Source: Chitinophaga agrisoli
GTDB taxonomy: Bacteria; Bacteroidota; Bacteroidia; Chitinophagales; Chitinophagaceae
Length of the DNA stretch: 64,000 nucleotides
Assembly: GCF_008386695.1 (NCBI RefSeq)
Contig: NZ_VUOC01000001.1
Coordinates: 1,462,347 to 1,526,346 of the forward strand
Direction: 5' to 3'
The notes under the pieces were generated by a model. That model had not been told where the DNA came from. It did not search any database and worked only from the letters and a program-made list of their open reading frames with translations. This document shows, piece by piece, positions 25,920 through 34,815 of this stretch. Positions within the stretch are counted from its first letter, which is position 1. Each line of letters starts with the position of its first letter. The position numbers were made by a program, and so were the translations under genes.

Positions 25920-27146
25920 TCAGCCAGCCTTTTCCATCGTTATATTTTTTTCCGCATGCCCTTCCTTAAACAGCAGCAGGAATAGCAGCAGTACTACAAG
26001 GGCAATACCGGCCGGTATAAGCCAGATGGTGGTCCAGTCATGGCTGCTTTCTCCCGTTTTCCAGGCGTCTACAATTGGTCCGGAAATAAGATAACCTATC
26101 AGCATACCTACGCCATAGGTGGCCAGGGTAATAAGGCCCTGCGCCGCGCTTTTGAACTGTTCGCCGGCATGTGCATCCGTATAGATCTGGCCTGTAACAA
26201 AAAAGAAATCGTAACAGATACCATGCAGCACAATACCGCCTATCAGCATCCAGTAATTAGCGCCAACATCGCCGTAGGCAAAAAAGACATAACGGATCAC
26301 CCAGGCCAGCATGCCCAGCGCCAGCATCTTCTTTACGCCCAGGCGGGCAAAGAATAAAGGCATCAGCAGCATGAACAGGAACTCTGACATCTGCCCCAGC
26401 GATTGTTTGCCGGCGGCGGAAGCCATACCTACCTCATTCAGGAAAGGATTGGTGAAATTGTAATAGAACGCCAGCGGTATACAAATGGCTACAGAGGCCA
26501 GGAAAAACAGCAGGTAAGAGCGCCGTTTCAGCAGGCGCAGGGCATCCAATCCCAGGAGCCCGCCTATGGATACTTTCTGCCCTTTCTTTAAAGGCGGCGT
26601 GTTAGGCAGCGTAAAGCTCAGTAAACCTAACAGGCCGGAGGCTACGGCCGCCATCTGGAAGGTAAGCGCCAGGGTGTTCTGTTTTTCCCACGCCAGCCAG
26701 CCAATGGTAAGGCCTGCCACGATCCAGCCAATGGTGCCCCATACCCGTATGGCGGGGAACTTTTTGGCCGGGTCATCCATCTGCCGGAAAGAGATGGAGT
26801 TCACCAGCGCCAGCGTAGGCATGTACAGGATCATGTACAGCAGCAACAGCGGGTAAAACGTTTCAAAGTCTGCGGAGTGGCCGGCCAGCCATAACAGCAG
26901 GGCCCCTATTAAATGCAAAATGCCCAGTATTATCTGGGCAGGAAAAAAACGGTCTGCGATCAGCCCCACAATGAACGGCGCTATGATAGCGCCTACAGAT
27001 TGGGTGAGGTAGGCTACGCCTACTTGTGTGCCGCTGGTATGCAGATTATTAAGCAAAAATGTTCCCATTGTCACGAACCATGCGCCCCAAACAAAAAATT
27101 CAAGGAACATCATGACAGAGAGCTGAAGTCTTATGCCTGATTTCAT
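25920..27146 (-). CDS. MFS transporter, nucleoside:H+ symporter (NupG-like) family
   Basis: A 408-residue inner-membrane permease with twelve predicted membrane segments. The opening MKSGIRLQLSVMMFLEFFVWGAWFVTMGTFL and the motifs GLIADRFFPAQ, NSISFRQMDDPAKKFPAIRVWGTIGWI and FVTGQIYTDAHAGEQFKSAAQGL are typical of the NHS family. In Bacteroidota such permeases often sit with sugar-derivative dehydrogenases, as here, so the cargo may be a sugar or polyol and not a nucleoside. Confidence 0.88.
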   Translation of the reverse strand: MKSGIRLQLSVMMFLEFFVWGAWFVTMGTFLLNNLHTSGTQVGVAYLTQSVGAIIAPFIVGLIADRFFPAQIILGILHLIGALLLWLAGHSADFETFYPLLLLYMILYMPTLALVNSISFRQMDDPAKKFPAIRVWGTIGWIVAGLTIGWLAWEKQNTLALTFQMAAVASGLLGLLSFTLPNTPPLKKGQKVSIGGLLGLDALRLLKRRSYLLFFLASVAICIPLAFYYNFTNPFLNEVGMASAAGKQSLGQMSEFLFMLLMPLFFARLGVKKMLALGMLAWVIRYVFFAYGDVGANYWMLIGGIVLHGICYDFFFVTGQIYTDAHAGEQFKSAAQGLITLATYGVGMLIGYLISGPIVDAWKTGESSHDWTTIWLIPAGIALVVLLLFLLLFKEGHAEKNITMEKAG

Positions 27147-27220
27147 ACGTGTGGGTCCTGAGTTAAAAGGTGCTTTAATGAGTTATGATGAAGTATAAGA
27201 TAAGAAAAAAGATCGATGTG

Positions 27221-28087
27221 CTATTTATTTCCGGTATCTACGGTGTTTTCCCAGCCGGTATCTTTCAGGGCGGGGTCTGCCTCCTTCTTCAGGAAGTCTG
27301 CATGGCTGGTGGCGGCGCCGGCATTGCTTTCCAGCAGCGCCTCGTCAGCCGCTACCTGCAGCGGCACATTATAGGCGGTAGAAGTTTCGTTATACGCCGG
27401 GTTGGATTGCGAGGTATATACAGAGATCATGGACCAGCGCGGGTGTTCTGACAGGTTAGCTTCTGAGCGGTGCAGCAGGTTGCTATGGAAGAACAGGGCA
27501 TCGCCGGGCTGCAGCTCGCTGTACACCAGCTCCATGGTCTGCAGGGCATTATCCACCATCACCATATCCGCGCCTACCTGCTCGCCGGCAAAGCCATGGT
27601 TCACGCGGCCCAGTTTGTGCGAGCCTTTGATCACCTGCAGGCAGCCATTCTCTTTATTGGCATGCGTGAGCGCTATCATAATGCTCACCATCTGGTCCGG
27701 GAACATGAACTGGTTCTTATACCAGTACCCATAATCCTGGTGCCATTCCCAGGCGCCGCCTACGCGGGGCTCCTTTTGCATTAGCTTGGTATGAAAATGA
27801 CATACGGGGGCGTCGCTGTCCAGCAGCAGGGCGGCAGATTTTACCATCCGTTCGCTGCGTAACAGCAGGCTGTAAATATCATCACCGGGGGTAAACCATA
27901 AGGTGAGGCGGGTCTTTTTGCCTGTCTGATCATTCAGGTCCAGCGCATTTTTGCGCATGGCCTCATCTTCCAGGGCGCAGGCATATACTTTCTGTATTTC
28001 TTCCGGGCTAAAGAAGTGGCGGGCTATCACATAGCCATCACGCCGGAAATCAGCTACCTGTTGGGCGGTTAGAATGGGAGCAGGCAT
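27221..28087 (-). CDS. Phytanoyl-CoA dioxygenase (PhyH) family protein
   Basis: A 288-residue Fe(II)/2-oxoglutarate-dependent oxygenase. The iron ligands are visible: H116 and D118 in EWHQDYGYW and H206 in HSNLLHRSEANLS; R217 in HPRWSM fits the 2-oxoglutarate-binding arginine. GCLQVIKGSHKLG is another family segment. The open frame begins at a GTG (28090) immediately before the ATG at 28087; I use the ATG. It probably hydroxylates a small molecule handled by the neighbouring permease and dehydrogenase. Substrate unknown. Confidence 0.9.
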   Translation of the reverse strand: MPAPILTAQQVADFRRDGYVIARHFFSPEEIQKVYACALEDEAMRKNALDLNDQTGKKTRLTLWFTPGDDIYSLLLRSERMVKSAALLLDSDAPVCHFHTKLMQKEPRVGGAWEWHQDYGYWYKNQFMFPDQMVSIMIALTHANKENGCLQVIKGSHKLGRVNHGFAGEQVGADMVMVDNALQTMELVYSELQPGDALFFHSNLLHRSEANLSEHPRWSMISVYTSQSNPAYNETSTAYNVPLQVAADEALLESNAGAATSHADFLKKEADPALKDTGWENTVDTGNK

Positions 28088-28180
28088 CACGTGGAATATT
28101 TGGTGTTACAGTAAGGTACTGAATTGCACTAGAAATTCCAAGCTCCATAAGGGTTTTGACGGTTCTTTAACAGCGGTATA

Positions 28181-28909
28181 TTACAGCGCGGCCCGTAGCT
28201 GTTTACCGGGCATTACCGCTATGGCAGAGCCTTCCGCCAGTAGCGCAGATATTGGCTGTTGTGCCAGCGCTTCTGCAAAGGCCGGTCCGTAAAGGATCTC
28301 CGCGCTGCAGCGGTAATCATAATCAGTGATAGGATGTATGCGCCATTGGGGATGGGTAACCTGGTATTCAGATGTTTTTTGTATGCCTAGTTGTGTATAA
28401 CCCCAGTAATGATCGGTGATAAAAGCAGCTTCGCTGTCTGCGGCAATGGCTTGCGGCGCTGCGGCAGCCGTGGCTTTCAGGTAATTCCATTCCGTGCCGG
28501 CCTTCCATTCATAGGCTACCTGCAGCGTAGCGGTATCCGGTGTTTGCCAGCTATGCCGCATAGGCAGGGTGGCGTATTTTTCTCCGTAAAGGCTGTTGGC
28601 TATAAAAGTGATCAGGCGTTTAGGCACCAGCTCTTTGATAAATACAACGCCGCGTTTCCATTCCGCTCCATCTTTATAACGCACATAAAAGCGTAGGTTC
28701 ACCTCTTCAAAGGTCCGGTGGCCTGGAAAGGGGATGCCTTTTACCCGGGTGTCCTGGAAAAGGAAACCTACCAGGCTTATATAGTGGGTATTATTCCAGG
28801 TATCCAATTCCGTACGGTGCGGCAAATATTGTTGCAACAGGGAAGGGGAGGCTTCAAAGTTGATCATCAGCAGGTTGCGCCATTGCGCGGTAAGAAAGGG
28901 ACTGGGCAT
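28181..28909 (-). CDS. DUF2071 (YqjF) family protein
   Basis: A 242-residue cytoplasmic protein matching the YqjF-type DUF2071 family throughout: FLTAQWRNLLMINFEASPSLLQQYLP, ISLVGFLFQDTRVKGIPFPGHRTFEEVNLRFYVR, VVFIKELVPKRLITFIANSLYGEKYATLPM and ITDHYWGYTQ. Function unknown. It starts three bases after the nth stop codon, so it is almost certainly co-transcribed with nth. Confidence 0.9.
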   Translation of the reverse strand: MPSPFLTAQWRNLLMINFEASPSLLQQYLPHRTELDTWNNTHYISLVGFLFQDTRVKGIPFPGHRTFEEVNLRFYVRYKDGAEWKRGVVFIKELVPKRLITFIANSLYGEKYATLPMRHSWQTPDTATLQVAYEWKAGTEWNYLKATAAAAPQAIAADSEAAFITDHYWGYTQLGIQKTSEYQVTHPQWRIHPITDYDYRCSAEILYGPAFAEALAQQPISALLAEGSAIAVMPGKQLRAAL

Positions 28910-28912
28910 AGT

Positions 28913-29563
28913 TTATTGTTGTTTTCTGATCACTGTCTGGTAATACTTGCATGCGGGCCGCAGGCCGCATTCGCCACATTTGGGCGTACGCGCCACGCAA
29001 ATATACCGTCCATGCAAAATGATCCAGTGGTGGGCTATATGCACTTTATCCCGGGGAATGTATTGCAGCAGCTGCTGTTCTGTTTGCAGGGGTGTTTTGG
29101 CGTTGGTGGTAAGGCCTATGCGGGCAGATACGCGGAACACATGCGTGTCTACCGCCATATTGGGCTGGTGGTGCACTACGGAGGTGATCACATTAGCCGT
29201 TTTGCGGCCTACGCCGGGCAGGGTGATCAGTTCCGGCACCGTAGCGGGTATTTCGCCGTTGAAATGCTCCACTACCTGCTGGGCCATGCCTATCAGGTGT
29301 TTGGTCTTGTTATTCGGGTAGCTGATGCTTTTAATGAGCGGGAACAGCTCATCAAATGTGGCCTTGCTCAAAGCATACACATCCGGATATTGCTCAAAAA
29401 TGGCCGGGGTGGTCATATTCACCCTTTTATCCGTGCATTGGGCGGAGAGGATCACCGCCACCAATAATTGGTAAGGATTATCGTAGATAAGCTCTGTTTC
29501 CGCATTGGGCGCGTGCTCCTCAAAGTATTTGAGCACAAATGCGAACCGCTCTTTTTTTGTCAT
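28913..29563 (-). CDS. nth: Endonuclease III
   Basis: A 216-residue base-excision repair glycosylase/AP lyase for oxidised pyrimidines. The helix-hairpin-helix LPGVGRKTANVI carries the catalytic lysine K121, and D139 lies in MAVDTHVF. The iron-sulfur cluster ligands C189, C196, C199 and C205 have the exact C-x6-C-x2-C-x5-C spacing. Its first codon and upstream region were copied in the tandem duplication at 29558-29817. Cotranscribed with the DUF2071 gene. Confidence 0.96.
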   Translation of the reverse strand: MTKKERFAFVLKYFEEHAPNAETELIYDNPYQLLVAVILSAQCTDKRVNMTTPAIFEQYPDVYALSKATFDELFPLIKSISYPNNKTKHLIGMAQQVVEHFNGEIPATVPELITLPGVGRKTANVITSVVHHQPNMAVDTHVFRVSARIGLTTNAKTPLQTEQQLLQYIPRDKVHIAHHWIILHGRYICVARTPKCGECGLRPACKYYQTVIRKQQ

Positions 29564-29817
29564 AAGTGCTGGTCGTCGGTCGTATGTAAATGATCATTAT
29601 CGGCCGCTAAGTTAAGTACAAACGGGTGATAACGTACTCATTTACCGGGAATCAGCCGGACATGATGCCCCGGCCGCCAACTGCAACCAATGTCATAAGT
29701 GCTGAGCCGGTCGTACATGACCATTATCGGTGTTAAGTTTAAGTACAAACGGGTGATAATGTACTCATTTATGGGTAATCAGCCGGATGTTATGATCCGG
29801 CCGCCAACGCAACCAAC
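29558..29817. repeat. Imperfect 130-base tandem duplication before nth
   Basis: Copy A (29558-29690) and copy B (29691-29817) share GTCATAAGTGCTG, GGTCGTA, ATTATCGG, GTACAAACGGGTGATAA, GTACTCATTTA, AATCAGCCGGA and CCGGCCGCCAAC, in order. Copy A starts inside the nth start codon (29561-29563). Copy B has the inverted repeat GCCGGAT / ATCCGGC; the matching part of copy A keeps only GCCGG / CCGGC. So the duplication is old enough to have diverged. No gene in it. Confidence 0.88.
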
Positions 29818-29826
29818 TATAACGGA

Positions 29827-30039
29827 CTAGCTTTTCTTCCGGGCGTGCTCAAATATCGCCTTTAAGGTATCGGCACGGGGAGAGAACTTGATAGTGTTCA
29901 GCGCTTTTTTTGTTTGGGTATGACAAACCCTCTCTTCACGGGGAAGTTCCTGATCTTTAGACATATCCGGGTAGTTATTTTTGCTATCAGCTACAGAAGA
30001 ACGTAAGACGGCAGAAAAGGATAGTGTAGAATTGCCCAT
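29827..30039 (-). CDS. Small protein of unknown function
   Basis: Seventy codons. No signal peptide or membrane segment. The last third (NTIKFSPRADTLKAIFEHARKKS) resembles the amphipathic C-terminal helix (SkeTlxxIxxFAR type) common in short Bacteroidota hypothetical proteins, which is the main reason to believe it. An internal ATG (MSKDQELP) is an alternative start. It lies between the nth duplication and the ftsB-like gene. I do not recognise a function. Confidence 0.5.
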   Translation of the reverse strand: MGNSTLSFSAVLRSSVADSKNNYPDMSKDQELPREERVCHTQTKKALNTIKFSPRADTLKAIFEHARKKS

Positions 30040-30139
30040 GCAAAATAGTTTTAATACAAGAAATTAATTTTCAGACTTATAACGGAAAATGCGCGGAATC
30101 TATTGTTAAGTTATAGCAATTTTTTAGAAAACTGCAAGC

Positions 30140-30457
30140 CTATTTATCGGAAGTTGCCTCTTTTATTATAAAAAGATCCTCATTGTCTTTTTTCATCAGG
30201 TACTGCTCGCGCGCAAATTTCTCAAGCTTTTCGGGGCTGGAAAGCAGCTCCCGCTGTTCTTCCCTGGTTTTATCTATTTCCGTCCTGAAGAACTCTTTCT
30301 GGTTCTCCAGTTTATTTACCTCAGATTGGAGCTGGAATTGGGAGAGTAGGTTATTACGGTCCAGGAACATGAGCCATATAGTAAATGCCGCGGTGGCAAT
30401 AAGGAACTTATTGCGCAGATATGCGGGTACTTTTATGGATCTTTTGGACACTGACAC
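30140..30457 (-). CDS. FtsB/DivIC-like septum formation protein
   Basis: A 105-residue bitopic membrane protein: basic N-terminus, one membrane segment (FLIATAAFTIWLMFL, about 19-33), then a coiled coil (LQSEVNKLENQKEFFRTEIDKTREEQRELL) and the family end EKLEKFAREQYLMKKDNEDLFII. FtsB-type proteins bridge FtsL and FtsQ in the divisome. It follows enolase on the same strand, the same eno-ftsB order as in enterobacteria, which supports the call. Confidence 0.9.
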   Translation of the reverse strand: MSVSKRSIKVPAYLRNKFLIATAAFTIWLMFLDRNNLLSQFQLQSEVNKLENQKEFFRTEIDKTREEQRELLSSPEKLEKFAREQYLMKKDNEDLFIIKEATSDK

Positions 30458-30533
30458 AGGTTTTGTTTAAAGATCCGGGTACTGGGATAACCCAGAACCC
30501 GGAAATATTGACCACTAATTGAAATCTGGATTA

Positions 30534-31826
<1,293 letters not shown>

Positions 31827-31864
31827 TTATTAGTTGTTTTAACGTTAGGTGACCTGAAGTACAG

Positions 31865-32773
31865 TTAGTTAGTTAATTGCCTGAAAATGGCTTCCAGGCT
31901 TTGCGAATTGCTTTGCAAAGAAAGGATGTTCCGGTTATTTATCAAAGCAAATTGCAGCAGGTTTTTGCGCACCCCGTCTACATCTCCGGTAAACAGCTGA
32001 AAGCTGTTGCCCTCCGCCGCCACTACGCGGCTTACCCCCTCCAGCTGCTCCAGGGCGGCCAGCTCTACCGGCTCGCCAAAGCTTACCTGTATATAACCGT
32101 TGCCCTGCTGGTGCTGCTGCAGGTTTTGCAGGCTGTCATCCGCTATGATGGCGCCTTTGTTGATGATGATCACGCGGCTGCACATGGCTTCCACTTCCTG
32201 CATAATATGGGTGCTGAGAATAACGGTCTTGTTGCTGCCCAGGTTTTTGATCACCTGGCGTATATCGGCCAGCTGGTTAGGGTCCAGGCCGGAGGTAGGC
32301 TCATCCAGGATCAGTACTTCCGGATCGTGCAGCAGGGCCTGCGCCAGCCCTACGCGCTGTTTGTACCCTTTGGAGAGGGCGCCTATCTTCTTTTTGCTTT
32401 CCGGCTCCAGGCCGGTGAGCCCAATAACGGTACGGATACGCTCAGGCGCGGTTTTGCCCAGCTGGTGTACATTGGCCACGAACGAGAGGAACTCCTTCAC
32501 ATACATATCAAAATACAACGGGTTGGCCTCCGGCAGGTAACCTACGCGTTTACGCACCTCCAGCGGGGAAACTGCCACGTCAAAACCGCTTACCAGGGCT
32601 TGACCGGCGCTGGGGGGCAGGTATCCCGTGATCATCTTCATGGTGGTGGATTTGCCGGCCCCGTTAGGTCCCAGGAAACCCACGATCTCTCCCTTGTTCA
32701 GCGAAAAGGAGATATTATCTACCGCCTTCTGTTCACCGTATGTCTTAGTTAGTTGTGATACCTGGATGGACAT
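31865..32773 (-). CDS. gldA: Gliding-motility ABC transporter ATPase GldA
   Basis: A 302-residue ABC ATPase with Walker A GPNGAGKST (35-43), signature LSKGYKQRVG (133-142), Walker B VLILDE (153-158) and H-loop STHIMQE. SQLTKTYGEQKAVDNISF at the start and the C-terminal domain ending LQSNSQSLEAIFRQLT are GldA-like. GldA works with the membrane proteins GldF and GldG, which are not in this window. The gldJ gene is 18 kb away, so the gliding genes are split. Confidence 0.88.
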   Translation of the reverse strand: MSIQVSQLTKTYGEQKAVDNISFSLNKGEIVGFLGPNGAGKSTTMKMITGYLPPSAGQALVSGFDVAVSPLEVRKRVGYLPEANPLYFDMYVKEFLSFVANVHQLGKTAPERIRTVIGLTGLEPESKKKIGALSKGYKQRVGLAQALLHDPEVLILDEPTSGLDPNQLADIRQVIKNLGSNKTVILSTHIMQEVEAMCSRVIIINKGAIIADDSLQNLQQHQQGNGYIQVSFGEPVELAALEQLEGVSRVVAAEGNSFQLFTGDVDGVRKNLLQFALINNRNILSLQSNSQSLEAIFRQLTN

Positions 32774-33083
32774 GGTTCTCTATTGCGGGCACTAAAGTAA
32801 AGAAATAAGTCCATAGTGTGTTAGAGCCGGTTTTTGATATTCTTTACCAGCTCATTACCAGATATTTAAGCGATTTTTGGCCCGGATATCCGGAAAAGTA
32901 CTAATTTTACATCTGCAATAAACGCTATACCGAAAAAATGTAATCGACCGTTCTCTACCTATACCATGAGTTGTGTTTAATGACCCGACTTTGTGTCCCT
33001 GCCTATTCCCGTGTTACTTATTAATCACTTCTGGTAAGAGTTACCCAAATATCCTTTTTGGACAATACTAATACAATGCACTA
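32774..33083. other. Divergent promoter region gldA / five-gene operon
   Basis: 310 bases between divergent genes. Near-matches to -33 (TTTG, 32990-32993) and -7 elements exist but none is well placed, so I do not call a promoter. No open frame or RNA gene. Confidence 0.5.
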
Positions 33084-33770
33084 ATGGCAAATTTTTTGAA
33101 AAAAGCATTGGGCCTGTTCGTGGAATTTGAGCCCGGTGAATCATCCCATGCGAACAATGCAAATGACGCCCATCTCGCACAAAAATTCCCCCTTGGAAAT
33201 ATTAAAAATCAGCCCGCTGCTGGTGCGCGCGCTGCTGCCCCGGCTACAATGAGCCAGGCTGATCTCGACAAATTTGAAAAGCACTTTACAGACCTGCTGG
33301 AAAAGGCCAACCTGCCCGGTCCGGACTATTTCGAGTTCTGGAAGATGATGGAAACGCTGGAAGCGCACGTGCCTGATGAAAAGACACGTATGGCCGCCGT
33401 ATTTGCCACCCTCAGCATCCAGGGCCTTACCAAGCCTAAACTGCTGGAAACGGCTGCGCAGTACAAACAGATCGTAGCGCAGGACCGTGCGGAGTTTGAC
33501 AAAGCGGCTAATGACAAAGCGGTGCAGGAAGTACAGGGCCGCCAGATCCAGTTGGTGAACCTGGAAAAAACAGTGGCGCAGCACGCGGAAACCATCAAAA
33601 AACTAACGGAAGAGATCACAGCCGCACAAGCCCAGATGAAGGAAGTGGAAGCCGCCATCACAGAACATGAGCAAAAAATAGCATCCGGCCGCCAGAGCTA
33701 CCAGCTGGCCAGCGATGCCATGATCAATAAAATAGAAACCGATCTGCAGAAGATACAAACATCCCTTTAA
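33084..33770 (+). CDS. Coiled-coil cytoplasmic protein, first gene of the ABC/OmpA operon
   Basis: A 228-residue protein with no signal peptide. Residues 1-20 are mildly amphipathic (MANFLKKALGLFVEF), 21-57 an Asn/Ala-rich linker, about 57-135 a compact helical domain (MSQADLDKFEKHFTDLLEKA, GPDYFEFWKMMETLEAHVPD) and about 140-228 a long coiled coil (VNLEKTVAQHAETIKKLTEEITAAQAQ). I do not recognise the family. It begins the operon 33084-38226, 19 bases before the next gene, and so probably works with the membrane coiled-coil protein and the solute-binding/OmpA protein. Confidence 0.85.
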   Translation: MANFLKKALGLFVEFEPGESSHANNANDAHLAQKFPLGNIKNQPAAGARAAAPATMSQADLDKFEKHFTDLLEKANLPGPDYFEFWKMMETLEAHVPDEKTRMAAVFATLSIQGLTKPKLLETAAQYKQIVAQDRAEFDKAANDKAVQEVQGRQIQLVNLEKTVAQHAETIKKLTEEITAAQAQMKEVEAAITEHEQKIASGRQSYQLASDAMINKIETDLQKIQTSL

Positions 33771-33789
33771 CTATAATCCCTGAAATAAT

Positions 33790-34779
33790 ATGGAAACTCA
33801 GTATTTCCCTGCTAATCCTGCAGGGCAAAAGCTAAAGTCATACTGGAACCGTCCGGGCGGTAAGTTTGGCGTTGTTATAGGCCTGGGCCTTTTAGTAGTG
33901 ATAGGTTATTATGTGATCCCTATACTCACCAACGTGGTATGGAACACGCTCCATTTTGGGATCGCCTTGGTATCCCTGGGTATATTCCTGTACTGTATTA
34001 CGCATCGTAAACTACGCTTAAGCCTGTTTTACCTGTACGAATGGCTCATGAAAAAGCTGGTAGGCCTGGTGATAGAGCTGGACCCCTTCCTGATCGCAGA
34101 AGACTATATCGGCGATATGGAAGAACAGCGCGAAACCCTGTATAAACAATCCGTAGAAGTAGATGGGCAGAAAGAAAAGATAGACATGAAGATCCAGGAG
34201 AAGGAGAAGGAAGCCAACCAGCTGATGGCCCGCGCTAAAGCTGCCCAGGATAATAACATGCTGCCGGAACTGGGTAATGCTACCCGGCAGATAGCCCGTA
34301 TCAAAGAATACATCCTGCAACTGGCGCCTATACGTGATAACCTGGCCAGGATCGGCGACTACCTGACTAAAGTACATAAGAACAGCGGTTACATGATTGA
34401 AGACGCCCGCAATGAGCTGGAGCTGAAAAAAGACCTCTATAAATCCGTTTCTTCCGGTAACAAAGCCCTGACCTCCGCGCTGAAGATCTTCAAAGGCGAC
34501 CCGGAAAAGAAGCTGATGGTAGAACAGTCTATGGAATTCCTGAAAGAGGATATTGCCACCAAACTGTCCAGCATGAAAAAGGCGATCAACTACTCCACAG
34601 ATTTTATGCGCTCCATTGACCTGGATAACGCTACCTACGAGCTGCAAGGCTTGCAGATGCTGGAATCATTTGACCCGGATACCACCTTCCGCCTGGACAC
34701 GCAGAAGTGGCAACCGTCTATAGAGCCGCGTATGCCCGGCACCGTAGCAAAGGATAACTACAGCAACCTGTTGGATTAA
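33790..34779 (+). CDS. Membrane coiled-coil protein of the ABC/OmpA operon
   Basis: A 329-residue protein with two membrane segments near the N-terminus (FGVVIGLGLLVVIGYYVIPIL, about 26-46, and LHFGIALVSLGIFLYCI, about 56-73), then a soluble region from about 85 that is almost all helix. Segments such as MEEQRETLYKQSVEVDGQKE and IARIKEYILQLAPIRDNLARI suggest long coiled coils reminiscent of PspA/IM30 helices, but I cannot claim homology. The soluble part would face the cytoplasm if both ends are inside. Second gene of the operon, 36 bases before the next. Function unknown. Confidence 0.82.
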   Translation: METQYFPANPAGQKLKSYWNRPGGKFGVVIGLGLLVVIGYYVIPILTNVVWNTLHFGIALVSLGIFLYCITHRKLRLSLFYLYEWLMKKLVGLVIELDPFLIAEDYIGDMEEQRETLYKQSVEVDGQKEKIDMKIQEKEKEANQLMARAKAAQDNNMLPELGNATRQIARIKEYILQLAPIRDNLARIGDYLTKVHKNSGYMIEDARNELELKKDLYKSVSSGNKALTSALKIFKGDPEKKLMVEQSMEFLKEDIATKLSSMKKAINYSTDFMRSIDLDNATYELQGLQMLESFDPDTTFRLDTQKWQPSIEPRMPGTVAKDNYSNLLD

Positions 34780-34815
34780 TCAATATTCATACACTTACAA
34801 CTAATAATAAGCACT

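Noticed and set aside
31865-32773. GldA as an ordinary copper/NosF-type ABC ATPase
   Set aside because: The C-terminal domain and the gliding genes in the same window fit GldA better, though the families are close.
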